Source: Burkholderiaceae bacterium
Lineage (GTDB): Bacteria; Pseudomonadota; Gammaproteobacteria; Burkholderiales; Burkholderiaceae_E
DNA: 64,000 nt
NCBI GenBank assembly: GCA_023954135.1
Contig: JAMLIN010000013.1
Span: 1 to 64,000 of the forward strand
Direction: 5' to 3'
How positions within the stretch are numbered: position 1 is the stretch's first letter; the number at the start of each line of letters is the position of its first letter. The notes under the pieces are model-generated. The model searched no databases. It had not been told where the DNA came from and was given only the letters and a program-made list of their open reading frames with translations. Position numbers and translations under genes: made by a program. Positions 1 to 8,436 of this stretch are shown here, piece by piece.

Positions 1-531
1 CGGCGGATGGAACACCATGCCGACGTCCTGCAGCAGCGGGTTGAGGTCGCGTCCGTCCGGCGGCGGCGGATCGATCCGCTCGAAGGGATTGGAGGTGAAC
101 AGCAGGAACAGCAGAAAGCCGAGGGCGACCAGGCCCATCACCGCGAGGATGCGCGAGCGCAACAGGCCGGGCAGCGAGCTCGAGAACAGGGCGACCGCCG
201 TGGTCCACCCTGCCAGCGTCAGGACCCACAGGAGCATCGAGCCCTCGTGCGATCCCCAGGTGGCGGCGATCCGGTAGTGCAGGGGCAGGTCGAGATTGGA
301 ATGGGTCGCGACGAGCAGCACGCTGAAATCGTTCTCGATGAAGAGCGTGGCAAGCGCGAGGAACGCCAGGCCGACGAGCGCGAACAGCACGAGGGATGCC
401 GGCCGGCCGATCGCCATCAGCCGGTCGCCCGCCTGGCCGCGCAGGGCGCTGCCGACCATCGGCAGGATCCCGAGCATGCAGGAGACGGCGAGCGCGAGGG
501 CGAGCAGGAACTGTCCTAGTTCAGCGACCAT
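1..531 (-). CDS. ccmF: Cytochrome c heme lyase subunit CcmF, N-terminal part (cut by window edge)
   Basis: This is the first 177 codons of CcmF, the membrane protein that attaches heme to apocytochrome c in System I cytochrome c maturation. Several hydrophobic helices are visible. The family signature WGSHEGSMLLW lies near residues 92-102, after a conserved ATHSNLDLPLHYRIAATW stretch. A DLNPLLQD motif followed by FHPP lies close to the truncated end. The ATG at 531 overlaps the end of ccmI by 11 bases, so the two are translationally linked. The gene continues beyond base 1. Identification is from family motifs and is secure; only the missing C-terminal part is unknown. Confidence 0.95.
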   Translation of the reverse strand, partial: MVAELGQFLLALALAVSCMLGILPMVGSALRGQAGDRLMAIGRPASLVLFALVGLAFLALATLFIENDFSVLLVATHSNLDLPLHYRIAATWGSHEGSMLLWVLTLAGWTTAVALFSSSLPGLLRSRILAVMGLVALGFLLFLLFTSNPFERIDPPPPDGRDLNPLLQDVGMVFHPP

Positions 532-1903
532 CGCCTGCCTCCGCGCCGGATGTCACGACCCGGTCGATCACGATCCTGAGGTCGGTCCTCCCCGGTTCGA
601 CCGATGCCAGCAGGCCGTAGAGATCGCCTGCCTGTCGCCTCGCTTCGCCGCTGCGGCTCAGGCGTGCCTCGAGCGTCAGGGGGCCGGCGCTCGACAGCAA
701 CCGGGAGGGATCCATCGCGTTGGCGTCGCCGAGCTCGAACGGCATCGGCAGGCTCGCGCCGGGTTCGCGCCGCACCGCCACCGGGATGGGAGGTCCGTCG
801 GCCTGGCGGGCGATCACGAAGAGCGTCCCGCCCCGTTCGGCCTGCGCGGCCAGCCGGGGGTCGACGACGACGGTGCCGGCGACGATCGCGGCGAGCGCTT
901 CCGGGACGGCCTGCGCGGGTCCTGGCCGGGCCGCACCGCTCGAGGTCGTGGGCGCGGCCGTGGGGACCGAAGTGGGCGAGGGCGCGGACGCGACCGGAAT
1001 GCTCCCCGCCATCCGGGCGTCGATGCGCTCCAGGATCCTGCCGACTTCGGCGGCGTCGGCCGACGTGGCGGGCAGGCCGTCGCGCAGCCGGGTCAGGTGC
1101 TGGCGCGCCCGCGGCAGATCCCCGGCGCGGAACTGCGCGGCGGCCATCAGCCAGAGCGCCCTCGGTTCGGCCGGATCGAGCGCCAGCGCGCGCTCGAGCA
1201 TCTCGGTCGGCCGCCCCTCGAAGCTGCCTCCCGCCACCCGGGCGATCGATTCGGCCGCTTCGGCGAAGAGCCTCGCATCGGGTTCGACCCGTTCGATGGC
1301 CTTCTCGAAGGCGAGGACCGCATCCTGATGGCGTCCCTGCATCTTGAGCGCGGCGCCGAGCATGGCCCAGGCCTCGCCGTCCTCGGGGGCTTCCCGGGTA
1401 CGCTGCTCGATGCCGGCGACCAGGGTCTCGATCTCCCCGGGCAGGGAGGGCGCGGACGTCGTCGTCGGATGGCCGGGCGGCAGCCGCGGGCTGGCCATCG
1501 TGGCTGCTGGCCGGGGCTCCAGCATCGCCGGTGTGCCGACCTGGCGGTAGACCAGCAGCGCCGATGCCGGGACGACGACGAGGAGCGCGCATGCCGTGAG
1601 CCCGGGGATGCTGCGCATGCGCTTGCCTGTGTCCCGGACAACAGGCCCGGGGCTCGGTGGCAGGTCGGTGGCGAGCTGGCGGAGCAGATCGCGCTGCGCC
1701 TGCTTGGCCTCCGCGGGGGATAGACGGCCGCTGGCCAGCTCCCGTTCGATCTCGCGACGGCGGTCGCGGAACACCTCGAGCCGCTGCTCGTCCCCGTCCG
1801 CGGCTTCGTCCGGATTGGTCGGCTGGCGCCGCAACAACGGCCGGACCAGCGCGCCGGTGACGAGAAGCGTCGTGATCGCGACGAAAACCCAGAACAGCAG
1901 CAT
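521..1903 (-). CDS. ccmI: Cytochrome c maturation protein CcmI
   Basis: This is a 460-residue CcmI, which holds apocytochrome c for heme ligation in the periplasm. Residues 2-20 form a first membrane helix, then come a basic/acidic cytoplasmic loop and a second helix near 100-119. A tetratricopeptide-like region follows at about 150-275 (GEAWAMLGAALKMQGRHQDAV). An Ala/Pro linker leads to the typical C-terminal periplasmic domain. The ATG at 1903 was chosen because the first helix starts immediately after it; a longer open frame upstream has no membrane or family character. It lies directly upstream of ccmF, unlike the E. coli order where the ccmI-like part comes last. Confidence 0.9.
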   Translation of the reverse strand: MLLFWVFVAITTLLVTGALVRPLLRRQPTNPDEAADGDEQRLEVFRDRRREIERELASGRLSPAEAKQAQRDLLRQLATDLPPSPGPVVRDTGKRMRSIPGLTACALLVVVPASALLVYRQVGTPAMLEPRPAATMASPRLPPGHPTTTSAPSLPGEIETLVAGIEQRTREAPEDGEAWAMLGAALKMQGRHQDAVLAFEKAIERVEPDARLFAEAAESIARVAGGSFEGRPTEMLERALALDPAEPRALWLMAAAQFRAGDLPRARQHLTRLRDGLPATSADAAEVGRILERIDARMAGSIPVASAPSPTSVPTAAPTTSSGAARPGPAQAVPEALAAIVAGTVVVDPRLAAQAERGGTLFVIARQADGPPIPVAVRREPGASLPMPFELGDANAMDPSRLLSSAGPLTLEARLSRSGEARRQAGDLYGLLASVEPGRTDLRIVIDRVVTSGAEAGDGR

Positions 1904-2145
1904 GGCGAACCGGCGCACGCCTGAGGGCTGGCGTGGAGTCGCGTGGAGTCGAACCTCGGCGGATTGTCGCACCCGCCTGTCAGGCGAAGGGCATCCGGTC
2001 AGGTGGATTCCGCCGTTTTCATGGGTCCACCGGCCGGGTCTGGATTGGGTCCAGGACGGATGGGGAGGATGACCCTGCGGGCTGCGGAGCGCCGTCGTCG
2101 TTGCTACAGTGCGAAGGTCATGGATCGGAAGCAATCGGAATCGCG

Positions 2146-3282
2146 ATGACGATGGAGATCCAATCCTGCGACTGGATCGTCGTGGGGGCGGGAATTGCGG
2201 GCGCTTCGGTGGGCTACTTCCTTGCGCCGCATGGGCGGGTCATCCTGCTCGAAAGGGAGTCTCAGCCGGGCTATCACTCGACCGGCCGATCGGCCGCGCT
2301 GTATCTGCCGAGCTACGGTCCGCCGCAGGTCCGGGCCCTGACGCTGGCCAGCCGCGACTTCCTCGCCCGGCCGCCCGAGGGCTTCGCCGAGCGTCCGGTG
2401 CTGGCGCCGCGCGGCTCCCTGACCTTCGGCACCGCCGAACAGCAGGCCGTGCTCGACCAGCGCTTCCACGAGATCCGGGCGCTCGGCATCGAGGCGATGA
2501 GGCTCGATGCCGCCGCCACCCTGGCGCGGGTACCGGTGTTGCGCAGCGAACTGGTGGCCGGGGGAGTGCTCGAGCCGGACGCCATGGACATCGACGTCGA
2601 CCTCCTGTTGCAGGGCTACCTGCGCGGCCTGCGGCGTCATGGCGGCGTGATCGAATCCGGCGTCGAAGTGCGCGAGGCGGATCGCGACGGCGCCGACTGG
2701 GTCGTGTCCGATGGCCGGCGTCGCTGGCGCGCGCCGGTGCTCATCGATGCGGCCGGTGCCTGGGCCGACGAGCTCGCCCTGCTGGCCGGGGTGGCACCGA
2801 TCGGCCTGCAGCCCATGCGCCGCAGCGCGTTCGTGTTCGCGCCGCCTGAAGGGCTCGATCTCCGCGCGCTGCCCGCCTTCCTCGCGGCCGACGAATCCTT
2901 CTACGTCAAGCCCGACGCCGGCATGCTGCTCGGCTCTCCGGCCAACGCGGACCCGGTGGCTCCGCACGACGTGGTGGCCGAAGAACTCGACATCGCGATC
3001 GGGATCGACCGGATCCAGACGTTCACCACGCTCACCATCCGCCGGCCGGCGCGGACCTGGGCGGGCCTGCGTTCCTTCGTTGCCGATGGCGGGCTGGTCG
3101 GCGGCTTCGATCCGGCCGCAGCCGGATTCTTCTGGCTCGCGGCGCAAGGCGGTTACGGCATCCAGACATCGGCCGCGATGGGCGAGGCCTGCGCGGCGCT
3201 TGCGCGCGGGCAGCCGTTGCCGGCGCGCCTGCAGGATTTCGGTCTTGCCGAGGCGGACCTGGGGGCCCGAAGATTGCGTTGA
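2146..3282 (+). CDS. FAD-dependent D-amino acid dehydrogenase, DauA (D-arginine dehydrogenase)-like
   Basis: This is a 378-residue flavoprotein of the DAO family. It has an N-terminal Rossmann motif VVGAGIAGAS (about residues 12-21), then ERESQPGYHSTGRSAA, and a C-terminal WLAAQGGYGIQTSAAMGEA FAD-binding segment. It closely follows the Pseudomonas aeruginosa D-arginine dehydrogenase DauA along its whole length, as I recall that sequence. Substrate-carboxylate and catalytic equivalents are kept: Tyr in SYG near 57, Arg in PMRRSAF, Tyr in ESFYVKPD, and Arg in AGLRSFVADG. DauA His48 corresponds to Leu and Glu87 to Ser here, so the substrate may not be D-arginine. It stands alone and converges with the patatin gene 18 bases away. 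ATG 2146 is used; an in-frame ATG six bases on is also possible. Confidence 0.8.
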   Translation: MTMEIQSCDWIVVGAGIAGASVGYFLAPHGRVILLERESQPGYHSTGRSAALYLPSYGPPQVRALTLASRDFLARPPEGFAERPVLAPRGSLTFGTAEQQAVLDQRFHEIRALGIEAMRLDAAATLARVPVLRSELVAGGVLEPDAMDIDVDLLLQGYLRGLRRHGGVIESGVEVREADRDGADWVVSDGRRRWRAPVLIDAAGAWADELALLAGVAPIGLQPMRRSAFVFAPPEGLDLRALPAFLAADESFYVKPDAGMLLGSPANADPVAPHDVVAEELDIAIGIDRIQTFTTLTIRRPARTWAGLRSFVADGGLVGGFDPAAAGFFWLAAQGGYGIQTSAAMGEACAALARGQPLPARLQDFGLAEADLGARRLR

Positions 3283-3300
3283 GTCCGTGGTCGCCGGATG

Positions 3301-4269
3301 CTATCGCGCGGCTTGCGGCTGCGCCGTCGGATGATCGCTCTCGGGCGGCTGGGCGGGGCCGAGCAGGGCCTGGATCTGCGGCAGGATGCTCTCGGCGGCC
3401 CGCCTGCCTTCATCGATCGCTTCGGCAGCGCGATGGAAGTCGAGCAACGCGAAGTGCGCGAGTCGCGGCGCGATCACGGCGTCGGCCGGCTCTCCGGCCA
3501 GCCGGCTGCGGGTGATCCGGATCTGCATGATGTTGATGCTGGTCGTGAGCACATCGATCATGGAAGGGGGCGGCGGCATGGCGGGATCGCTGCCGGAGCC
3601 CGAGAAGAGGGAGACGAATCCGGCCTGGAGCCGTCCCATGAGGCCGTCGCCGGGCTCTGGCGGGACGGCAGCCGTCGATGCCGAATGCGATACGTCGTGT
3701 CGGCCGATCATGTCGGCACCGAGGTCCACCGCGATCACGATGTCGGCGCCCATGGCGCGCGCGAGGGACACCGGCACCGGATTGACGAGCCCGCCATCGA
3801 CCAGGTAGCGGCCGTCGCGCAGCACCGGGGTGAACAGGCCGGGCACCGAGATCGAAGCCCGGGCCACCTCGAGGAACGGACCCTTCTCGAGCCACACCTC
3901 CCGGCCGGTGTGCAGGTCGGTGGCTATCGCGGCGAAGGGCAGGCGGAAGTCGGCGATGTCGGATTCGCCGAGCCGGTCCCCGAGAAAGCCGACCAGCCTG
4001 GACCCCTTGATCAGGCCGCCGCCCATCGAGATGTCGAGAAAGCCGACGACGTCGGACCAGCTCAGGCTGCGCAGCCAGGTCTCGAGCTCGCCGAGCTTGT
4101 CGGCGGCGTAGACCCCGCCGACCAGGGCGCCGATCGAGGTTCCGCAGACGATGTCGGGCCTGATCCCGGCCTCTTCCAGGACGCGGATCACACCGATGTG
4201 CGACCAGCCGCGGGCCGCGCCGCTGCCCAGCGCCAGCCCGATCCGCAGCCTGTTGGGTCTCGTCATCAT
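3301..4269 (-). CDS. Patatin-like phospholipase family protein (RssA type)
   Basis: This is a 322-residue patatin-fold acyl hydrolase. The three family motifs are all present: the oxyanion glycine-rich GSGAARG (about 15-21), the nucleophile elbow GTSIG with Ser45, and the DGG with Asp158 that completes the Ser-Asp dyad. No signal peptide is evident, so it is probably cytoplasmic or membrane-associated. The start is placed at the first of two consecutive ATGs (4269), just before the first conserved beta strand; the open frame extends further upstream but that part looks non-coding. The C-terminal 70 residues are less conserved. The physiological substrate cannot be told from sequence. Confidence 0.85.
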   Translation of the reverse strand: MMTRPNRLRIGLALGSGAARGWSHIGVIRVLEEAGIRPDIVCGTSIGALVGGVYAADKLGELETWLRSLSWSDVVGFLDISMGGGLIKGSRLVGFLGDRLGESDIADFRLPFAAIATDLHTGREVWLEKGPFLEVARASISVPGLFTPVLRDGRYLVDGGLVNPVPVSLARAMGADIVIAVDLGADMIGRHDVSHSASTAAVPPEPGDGLMGRLQAGFVSLFSGSGSDPAMPPPPSMIDVLTTSINIMQIRITRSRLAGEPADAVIAPRLAHFALLDFHRAAEAIDEGRRAAESILPQIQALLGPAQPPESDHPTAQPQAAR

Positions 4270-4506
4270 TGCAGGAATTCCGAGGCTCGTCTCCGGATGA
4301 GGAGTTTCCACTATAAGGCAGTGCGGCGACGACCGTCGATGGCCTGTCCGCGGCCGCCGGTCGGTCGGTGACATCGATCACGGCCCGCGCCCGTGGATTC
4401 GGGCTCCCGGCGGGGACATTCATCACGCCCGCCACTACGGGCATCAGTTAGCATCGAAGCCTACGCGCACTGGAATCGCCGTCCGATGCGCACAAATATC
4501 GCCTAG

Positions 4507-7080
4507 ATGACCGCCGATTCATCGACAAGCCCGAGCAGGATCTTCGCAGACATCCGCGCCGAGCTCGCCCGCGAGCTGACGCAGGGATTTCGCGGCCTGT
4601 TGCCGGTGCTCGCCGCGGAGCTCGAGGCCGCCGGCGAGCGCGCCGAATCCGATCGCGACTGCCAGGCGCTGCTTGCAGCCTGCTCGACGTTGCGGGTCGA
4701 TCCGGATCGCCGTGCCGCGCGCATCGCCGGCGTGTTCGAGGATCTGGTGCGGCGGGTCCTCAAGGCGGCCGAGCTCGACGATCCATCGGCACAGGCCGAG
4801 GCGCTCGCGCTGATGGACGAGGAAACCCTCGAGGCACAGCTGATCGCGCAGCCCCTGGCGAAGACGGTACGCGAGGCCGACCCCAGCGGCTACGAAACCT
4901 TCGCGGCACGGATCCGTCGCATCAGCCCGGTGCCCTGGGCGGACGACGCGCTCAATCCGGTGGGTGCCCGCGTGCTCGCCCAGGCGATCGTCGGATCGCT
5001 GGCGGACATCCTCGAGTCGGGCCCGGTCCGCAAGCGCCTGCGCAGCCTGTTGCCGCCCCGGGTGGCGCCGATGCTGGGCCAGCTGGTCGCGGGCGCCGAG
5101 CGACGCATGGCGCGACTGGGCGTCGAGCCGATGCCGCCCTCGCAGGCACTGCCAACGGCCGCCGATCCCTGCGGCGATCCCCCGGCGGCCGACGTCGGGT
5201 CCGTCGAGCCCGCCGCCGGGAAGGGCGGTCGCGGTGACGGTCAGCCGCCGGAGGCGCCCGAACCGTCGGCGAGCGATCGCATCGTCGACCGGGTCGCCCG
5301 CGCCGATGGCGATGCGCGGCGGCTCGGGACGTCGGCACTGGCCAGTCTCGCGGCCGACGACCGTCTGCGCGTTCTGCCGACTTTGCAGCCGGTGGTCGAC
5401 ATCGAGCGTGACGCCGTCGCCTTCGCCCATTCGATCGGCGAGGTTCCCTACAGCCGGACCTCGCGCAGCCGCTACTTCGCCAACGTCCGCAAGCGGCTCG
5501 GCGAAGCATCGGCGACGCCGCCCCAGCTGGCGGTGGTCGACGTCGTCGCCGCGATGTTCGACTACGTCGTCGACGATCGTCGCCTGCCCCAGGCGGCGCA
5601 TCCGCTCGTCTGGCGCCTGCAGCAGCCCGCGCTGGCGCTCGCCCTGCTCGATCCGGGCTATCTCGGCGACGAGCCGCGGTCCCTGCGCCGTCTGGTGGAG
5701 AATTTCGGCGCGATCGCCAACGCCTTCGCCGACGATCTGACCCGCGGCAGCGAGCTCTATCGGCGGATGGAGACGGTGGTGCGCGCGGTCGAGATCGTGA
5801 CCAGCGCCCTGCAGACCCGTTCCGCGGTGATGTCGCGGCAGGTCGAGCTCGAGTACAGCCGGGCGGCCGGTCATGTCAGCCAGCTCATCGAGCGCATCGT
5901 GCGCGAACGCAGCGCGCTCGAGTCGATGCCGGGCCGACGCAACCGGCGCGACTACACGCGGCGTCCCAACCGCGGCCAGGAACGCGAGGTCACCGAGCGG
6001 ATCGAACGGCTGCTCGAGGAGCGGATCGCGCGCCATTCGGTCCCCGAATCGGTCCATGAATTCCTTCGCAAGGTCTGGTTGCGGCATCTGCGTACCGCCG
6101 TGCTGCGCGATGGCGAGGACAGCGGCGAATTCCGGGTGGCGCTGCAGGTGGTGGACGACCTGCTCTGGAGCCTCGATGACAAGGGCCCGGGCCAGGTCAG
6201 CCGGCGCGAGCTCGTGCAGCGCATTCCGCCGCTGATCCAGGTCCTGACCCAGGGCCTGCGCGCGATCGGCGCCCGGGAAGAGGAGCATCGCGGTTTCTTC
6301 GACGAGCTGTTCCTGATTCACCTGCGGCGCCTGCAGCGACGTGACCGAAGCGCCACGGCGTCCGGCCCGGTCGAAGCCCGGGGCGACGAGGTGTCCTCCG
6401 GGCCCGCGGAGTCCGCCGATGACGCCGATCCGGCGCCGACGACCCGGATGCGGCCCACCCGGACGCAGGACTCGCACACCACGACCTACGATGTGCAGGG
6501 CAGTGTCCCCACCTTGCGCGACCCGCTGCAGGCACGGGAGCGGGTCGGGGATCGGCAGGTTGCCGAGGCGGCCGATGCGGTGGCATCGACGGTCGGCGAT
6601 GAGGACGATGGTGACGCGCCGGGCACCCGGGTCCGGATGACCAACGGCACCGGACAATCCGATGCGACCCATTCGCCCGGCGAACACGCAGAGATACCGC
6701 CTGTGGTGGCGGTGCCGATCGTGGACGCGACGCCGGGGGTTCATTCCCGGGAAGAAGCCGTCGGGGAGGCGGACGAGCGCAGCCATCGCCTGCTCGAAGT
6801 GCTCAACGCGGTCGATCTCGCCGATCTGCCCGGCCAGCCGCGCCGGATCCTGCTGGATCCCGACGAGGCTTTCGGGCAACTCTCGCGAGGCGACTGGGTC
6901 GAGATGGAGAGCCGCGACGGCGGCCAGCGCTACATGAAGGTGGCGTGGATCAACCGCAAGCGCACCGTCGCGCTGCTGGTTCGCCATCCGGACCGGCGGG
7001 CGCTGTCGCTGCGCATGAACGAGATGGCGCGCCGCTTCGAGGCGGGCCGCGCCTTTCTCCTCGAACGAACGGCCCACTGA
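4507..7080 (+). CDS. DUF1631 family protein
   Basis: This is an 857-residue soluble protein that I assign to DUF1631. The assignment rests on the central helical block VDVVAAMFDYVVDD...LQQPALALALLDPGYL (about residues 340-390) and on a small C-terminal beta-rich domain (GDWVEMESRDGG, KVAWINRKR). Two long low-complexity, probably disordered linkers lie near residues 210-262 and 605-765. No signal peptide or membrane helix is seen. The molecular function is unknown. The C-terminal fold is reminiscent of a PilZ-like barrel, but no RxxxR motif is obvious, so c-di-GMP binding is only a guess. The ATG at 4507 lacks a clear ribosome-binding site. A palindromic element begins at the base after the stop codon. 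Confidence 0.75.
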   Translation: MTADSSTSPSRIFADIRAELARELTQGFRGLLPVLAAELEAAGERAESDRDCQALLAACSTLRVDPDRRAARIAGVFEDLVRRVLKAAELDDPSAQAEALALMDEETLEAQLIAQPLAKTVREADPSGYETFAARIRRISPVPWADDALNPVGARVLAQAIVGSLADILESGPVRKRLRSLLPPRVAPMLGQLVAGAERRMARLGVEPMPPSQALPTAADPCGDPPAADVGSVEPAAGKGGRGDGQPPEAPEPSASDRIVDRVARADGDARRLGTSALASLAADDRLRVLPTLQPVVDIERDAVAFAHSIGEVPYSRTSRSRYFANVRKRLGEASATPPQLAVVDVVAAMFDYVVDDRRLPQAAHPLVWRLQQPALALALLDPGYLGDEPRSLRRLVENFGAIANAFADDLTRGSELYRRMETVVRAVEIVTSALQTRSAVMSRQVELEYSRAAGHVSQLIERIVRERSALESMPGRRNRRDYTRRPNRGQEREVTERIERLLEERIARHSVPESVHEFLRKVWLRHLRTAVLRDGEDSGEFRVALQVVDDLLWSLDDKGPGQVSRRELVQRIPPLIQVLTQGLRAIGAREEEHRGFFDELFLIHLRRLQRRDRSATASGPVEARGDEVSSGPAESADDADPAPTTRMRPTRTQDSHTTTYDVQGSVPTLRDPLQARERVGDRQVAEAADAVASTVGDEDDGDAPGTRVRMTNGTGQSDATHSPGEHAEIPPVVAVPIVDATPGVHSREEAVGEADERSHRLLEVLNAVDLADLPGQPRRILLDPDEAFGQLSRGDWVEMESRDGGQRYMKVAWINRKRTVALLVRHPDRRALSLRMNEMARRFEAGRAFLLERTAH

Positions 7081-7183
7081 TACGGGTTCGCATTCGATCG
7101 TAGAACAAGGCGGGGAGCCGCAGACAGTGCGCTTGCACGGCAAGGCGACCCAACGCGGTTATACGGTCGAAGGCGAATCCGTA
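7081..7183. repeat. Palindromic intergenic element, family R1 copy A
   Basis: This 103-bp element starts immediately after the DUF1631 stop codon. Its ends form an imperfect 22-bp inverted repeat, 7081-7102 against 7162-7183, with 19 of 22 positions paired. Read on the minus strand, about 91 bases align without gaps to 18374-18464 region copy B with about 17 differences (about 81 percent identity), including the core GACTG/CGCGTTGGG-type block and CCCCGCCTTG. No gene is encoded. It resembles a REP or MITE-like element rather than a simple terminator because it is dispersed and the core is conserved. Confidence 0.75.
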
Positions 7184-7249
7184 TGAGGGGCACGGTCCGC
7201 CGCAGCGGCCATCTCATGCGTCGGGACGCGCGCGACATGCGGCGTCGTT

Positions 7250-8401
7250 TCAGTCGCCGTCGCCGATGGGAAACGTCACGACGTGATCCGCATCGAAGCG
7301 GATGCCGATCCGCTCGCCGATCGCATGGTCGTGATGGCTCGGCACCAGGGCAAGCAGGGTCGCGCCGCTCGGCAGCCGCAGGGTGTAGAGGAAGGATGCG
7401 CCGCGAAACGCCTTGCGCACCACCTCGGCGCGAATCGCGCTGTCGTCGTCATGGATGACGTCGTCCGGTCGCAGCAGGACCTGCACTTCACCGCTCGCAC
7501 TGGCCTGCGTGGCGGCCATTGCCTGGTCGTCGCGCGTGCGGATCGGCAGGCTGCCCAGCTCGATCGACACCTCGGGCCGCCCGTCCACGACGTGGATCCG
7601 TCCCGGAAGGAACGAGCCGAGGCCGACGAAATCCGCGACCCGGCGGGTCTGCGGCTGATGATAGAGGCGATACGGGCTGTCCCACTGCTCGATGCGCCCG
7701 TCGTGCATCACGCCGACCCGGTCGGCGAGCGCGAAGGCCTCGTACTGGTCGTGCGTCACCAGCAGGGCGGTGATGCGGGCGCGCTGGAGGATGTCGCGCA
7801 GGTCGAGGGCGAGTCGCTCGCGCAGGTCGGGGTCGAGATTGGAGAACGGCTCGTCGAGCAGCAGGATCGATGGCGCGGGGGCGAGTGCCCGGGCAAGCGC
7901 GACCCGCTGCTGCTGGCCACCCGAGAGCTCGTGCGGATAGCGTTCGCCGATCGCGGGCAGGCCGACGAGCTCTAGCATCTCGGCCACGCGGGCACGACGC
8001 TCGGCCGGCGTCAGCCGTCGCAGGCCGAAGGCGACATTGGCGGCGAGGTCCAGATGGGGAAACAGCGCGTAGTCCTGGAAGACGACGCCGACGCCGCGCG
8101 ACTCGGGCTCGGTGCAGCGGCGTGAATCGCTCACCGTCCTGCCGCCGATGTGGATCCGGCCGTCCGACGGATGGACGAAGCCCGCCACGGCGCGCAGCGC
8201 GGTCGTCTTGCCGCAGCCGGAGGAACCCAGCAGGCAGCCGATCTCGCCGTCGCGCAGGCTGAACGACAGCCCGTTCAGGACATCGAGCCGTCCGTCGGGG
8301 GTGTCGTAATGGACGTGCAACTCGTCGACCTGCAGGGCCGGCTGCGGTGCTGAGGCCGGAAGCCGGTCGGGCAGGGTGTCTGGTTTCAGGTCGGCGTGCA
8401 T
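7250..8401 (-). CDS. fbpC: ABC transporter ATP-binding protein, ferric iron (FbpC/AfuC) type
   Basis: This is a 383-residue ATPase subunit of an uptake ABC transporter. Walker A GSSGCGKTT, the Q-loop VVFQDYALFPH, signature LSGGQQQR and Walker B ILLLDEPFSNLD are all intact, followed by the switch histidine in LLVTHDQYEAF. A C-terminal TOBE-like regulatory domain covers about residues 260-383. The sequence style and the partner permease point to ferric iron uptake, though the substrate is inferred. The ATG at 8401 was chosen because the only upstream extension begins with TTG. It is transcribed away from the permease gene across a 35-bp gap; no periplasmic binding protein is seen nearby. Confidence 0.88.
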   Translation of the reverse strand: MHADLKPDTLPDRLPASAPQPALQVDELHVHYDTPDGRLDVLNGLSFSLRDGEIGCLLGSSGCGKTTALRAVAGFVHPSDGRIHIGGRTVSDSRRCTEPESRGVGVVFQDYALFPHLDLAANVAFGLRRLTPAERRARVAEMLELVGLPAIGERYPHELSGGQQQRVALARALAPAPSILLLDEPFSNLDPDLRERLALDLRDILQRARITALLVTHDQYEAFALADRVGVMHDGRIEQWDSPYRLYHQPQTRRVADFVGLGSFLPGRIHVVDGRPEVSIELGSLPIRTRDDQAMAATQASASGEVQVLLRPDDVIHDDDSAIRAEVVRKAFRGASFLYTLRLPSGATLLALVPSHHDHAIGERIGIRFDADHVVTFPIGDGD

Positions 8402-8436
8402 TCGAATGCCTATAATTCTCAGTCGCAATTCTAGCC
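8402..8436 (+). promoter_or_regulatory. Short divergent promoter region between transporter ATPase and permease genes
   Basis: These 35 bases separate two divergent starts. A perfect TATAAT lies at 8411-8416 on the plus strand, 20 bases before the permease ATG, with no convincing -35 hexamer at 17-18 bp. Any promoter for the ATPase must overlap this or lie inside the permease gene. The permease start at 8437 has no ribosome-binding site, so a leaderless or very short leader mRNA, or use of the ATG at 8461, is possible. Confidence 0.4.

Noticed and set aside
7081..7183. Coding interpretation of the R1 repeat (a GRLAVQ..CLR.PAL peptide in both copies)
   Set aside because: Both copies can be read through on the same strand, but there is no start, no ribosome site and indel-tolerant ends. 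The shared peptide follows from DNA identity.
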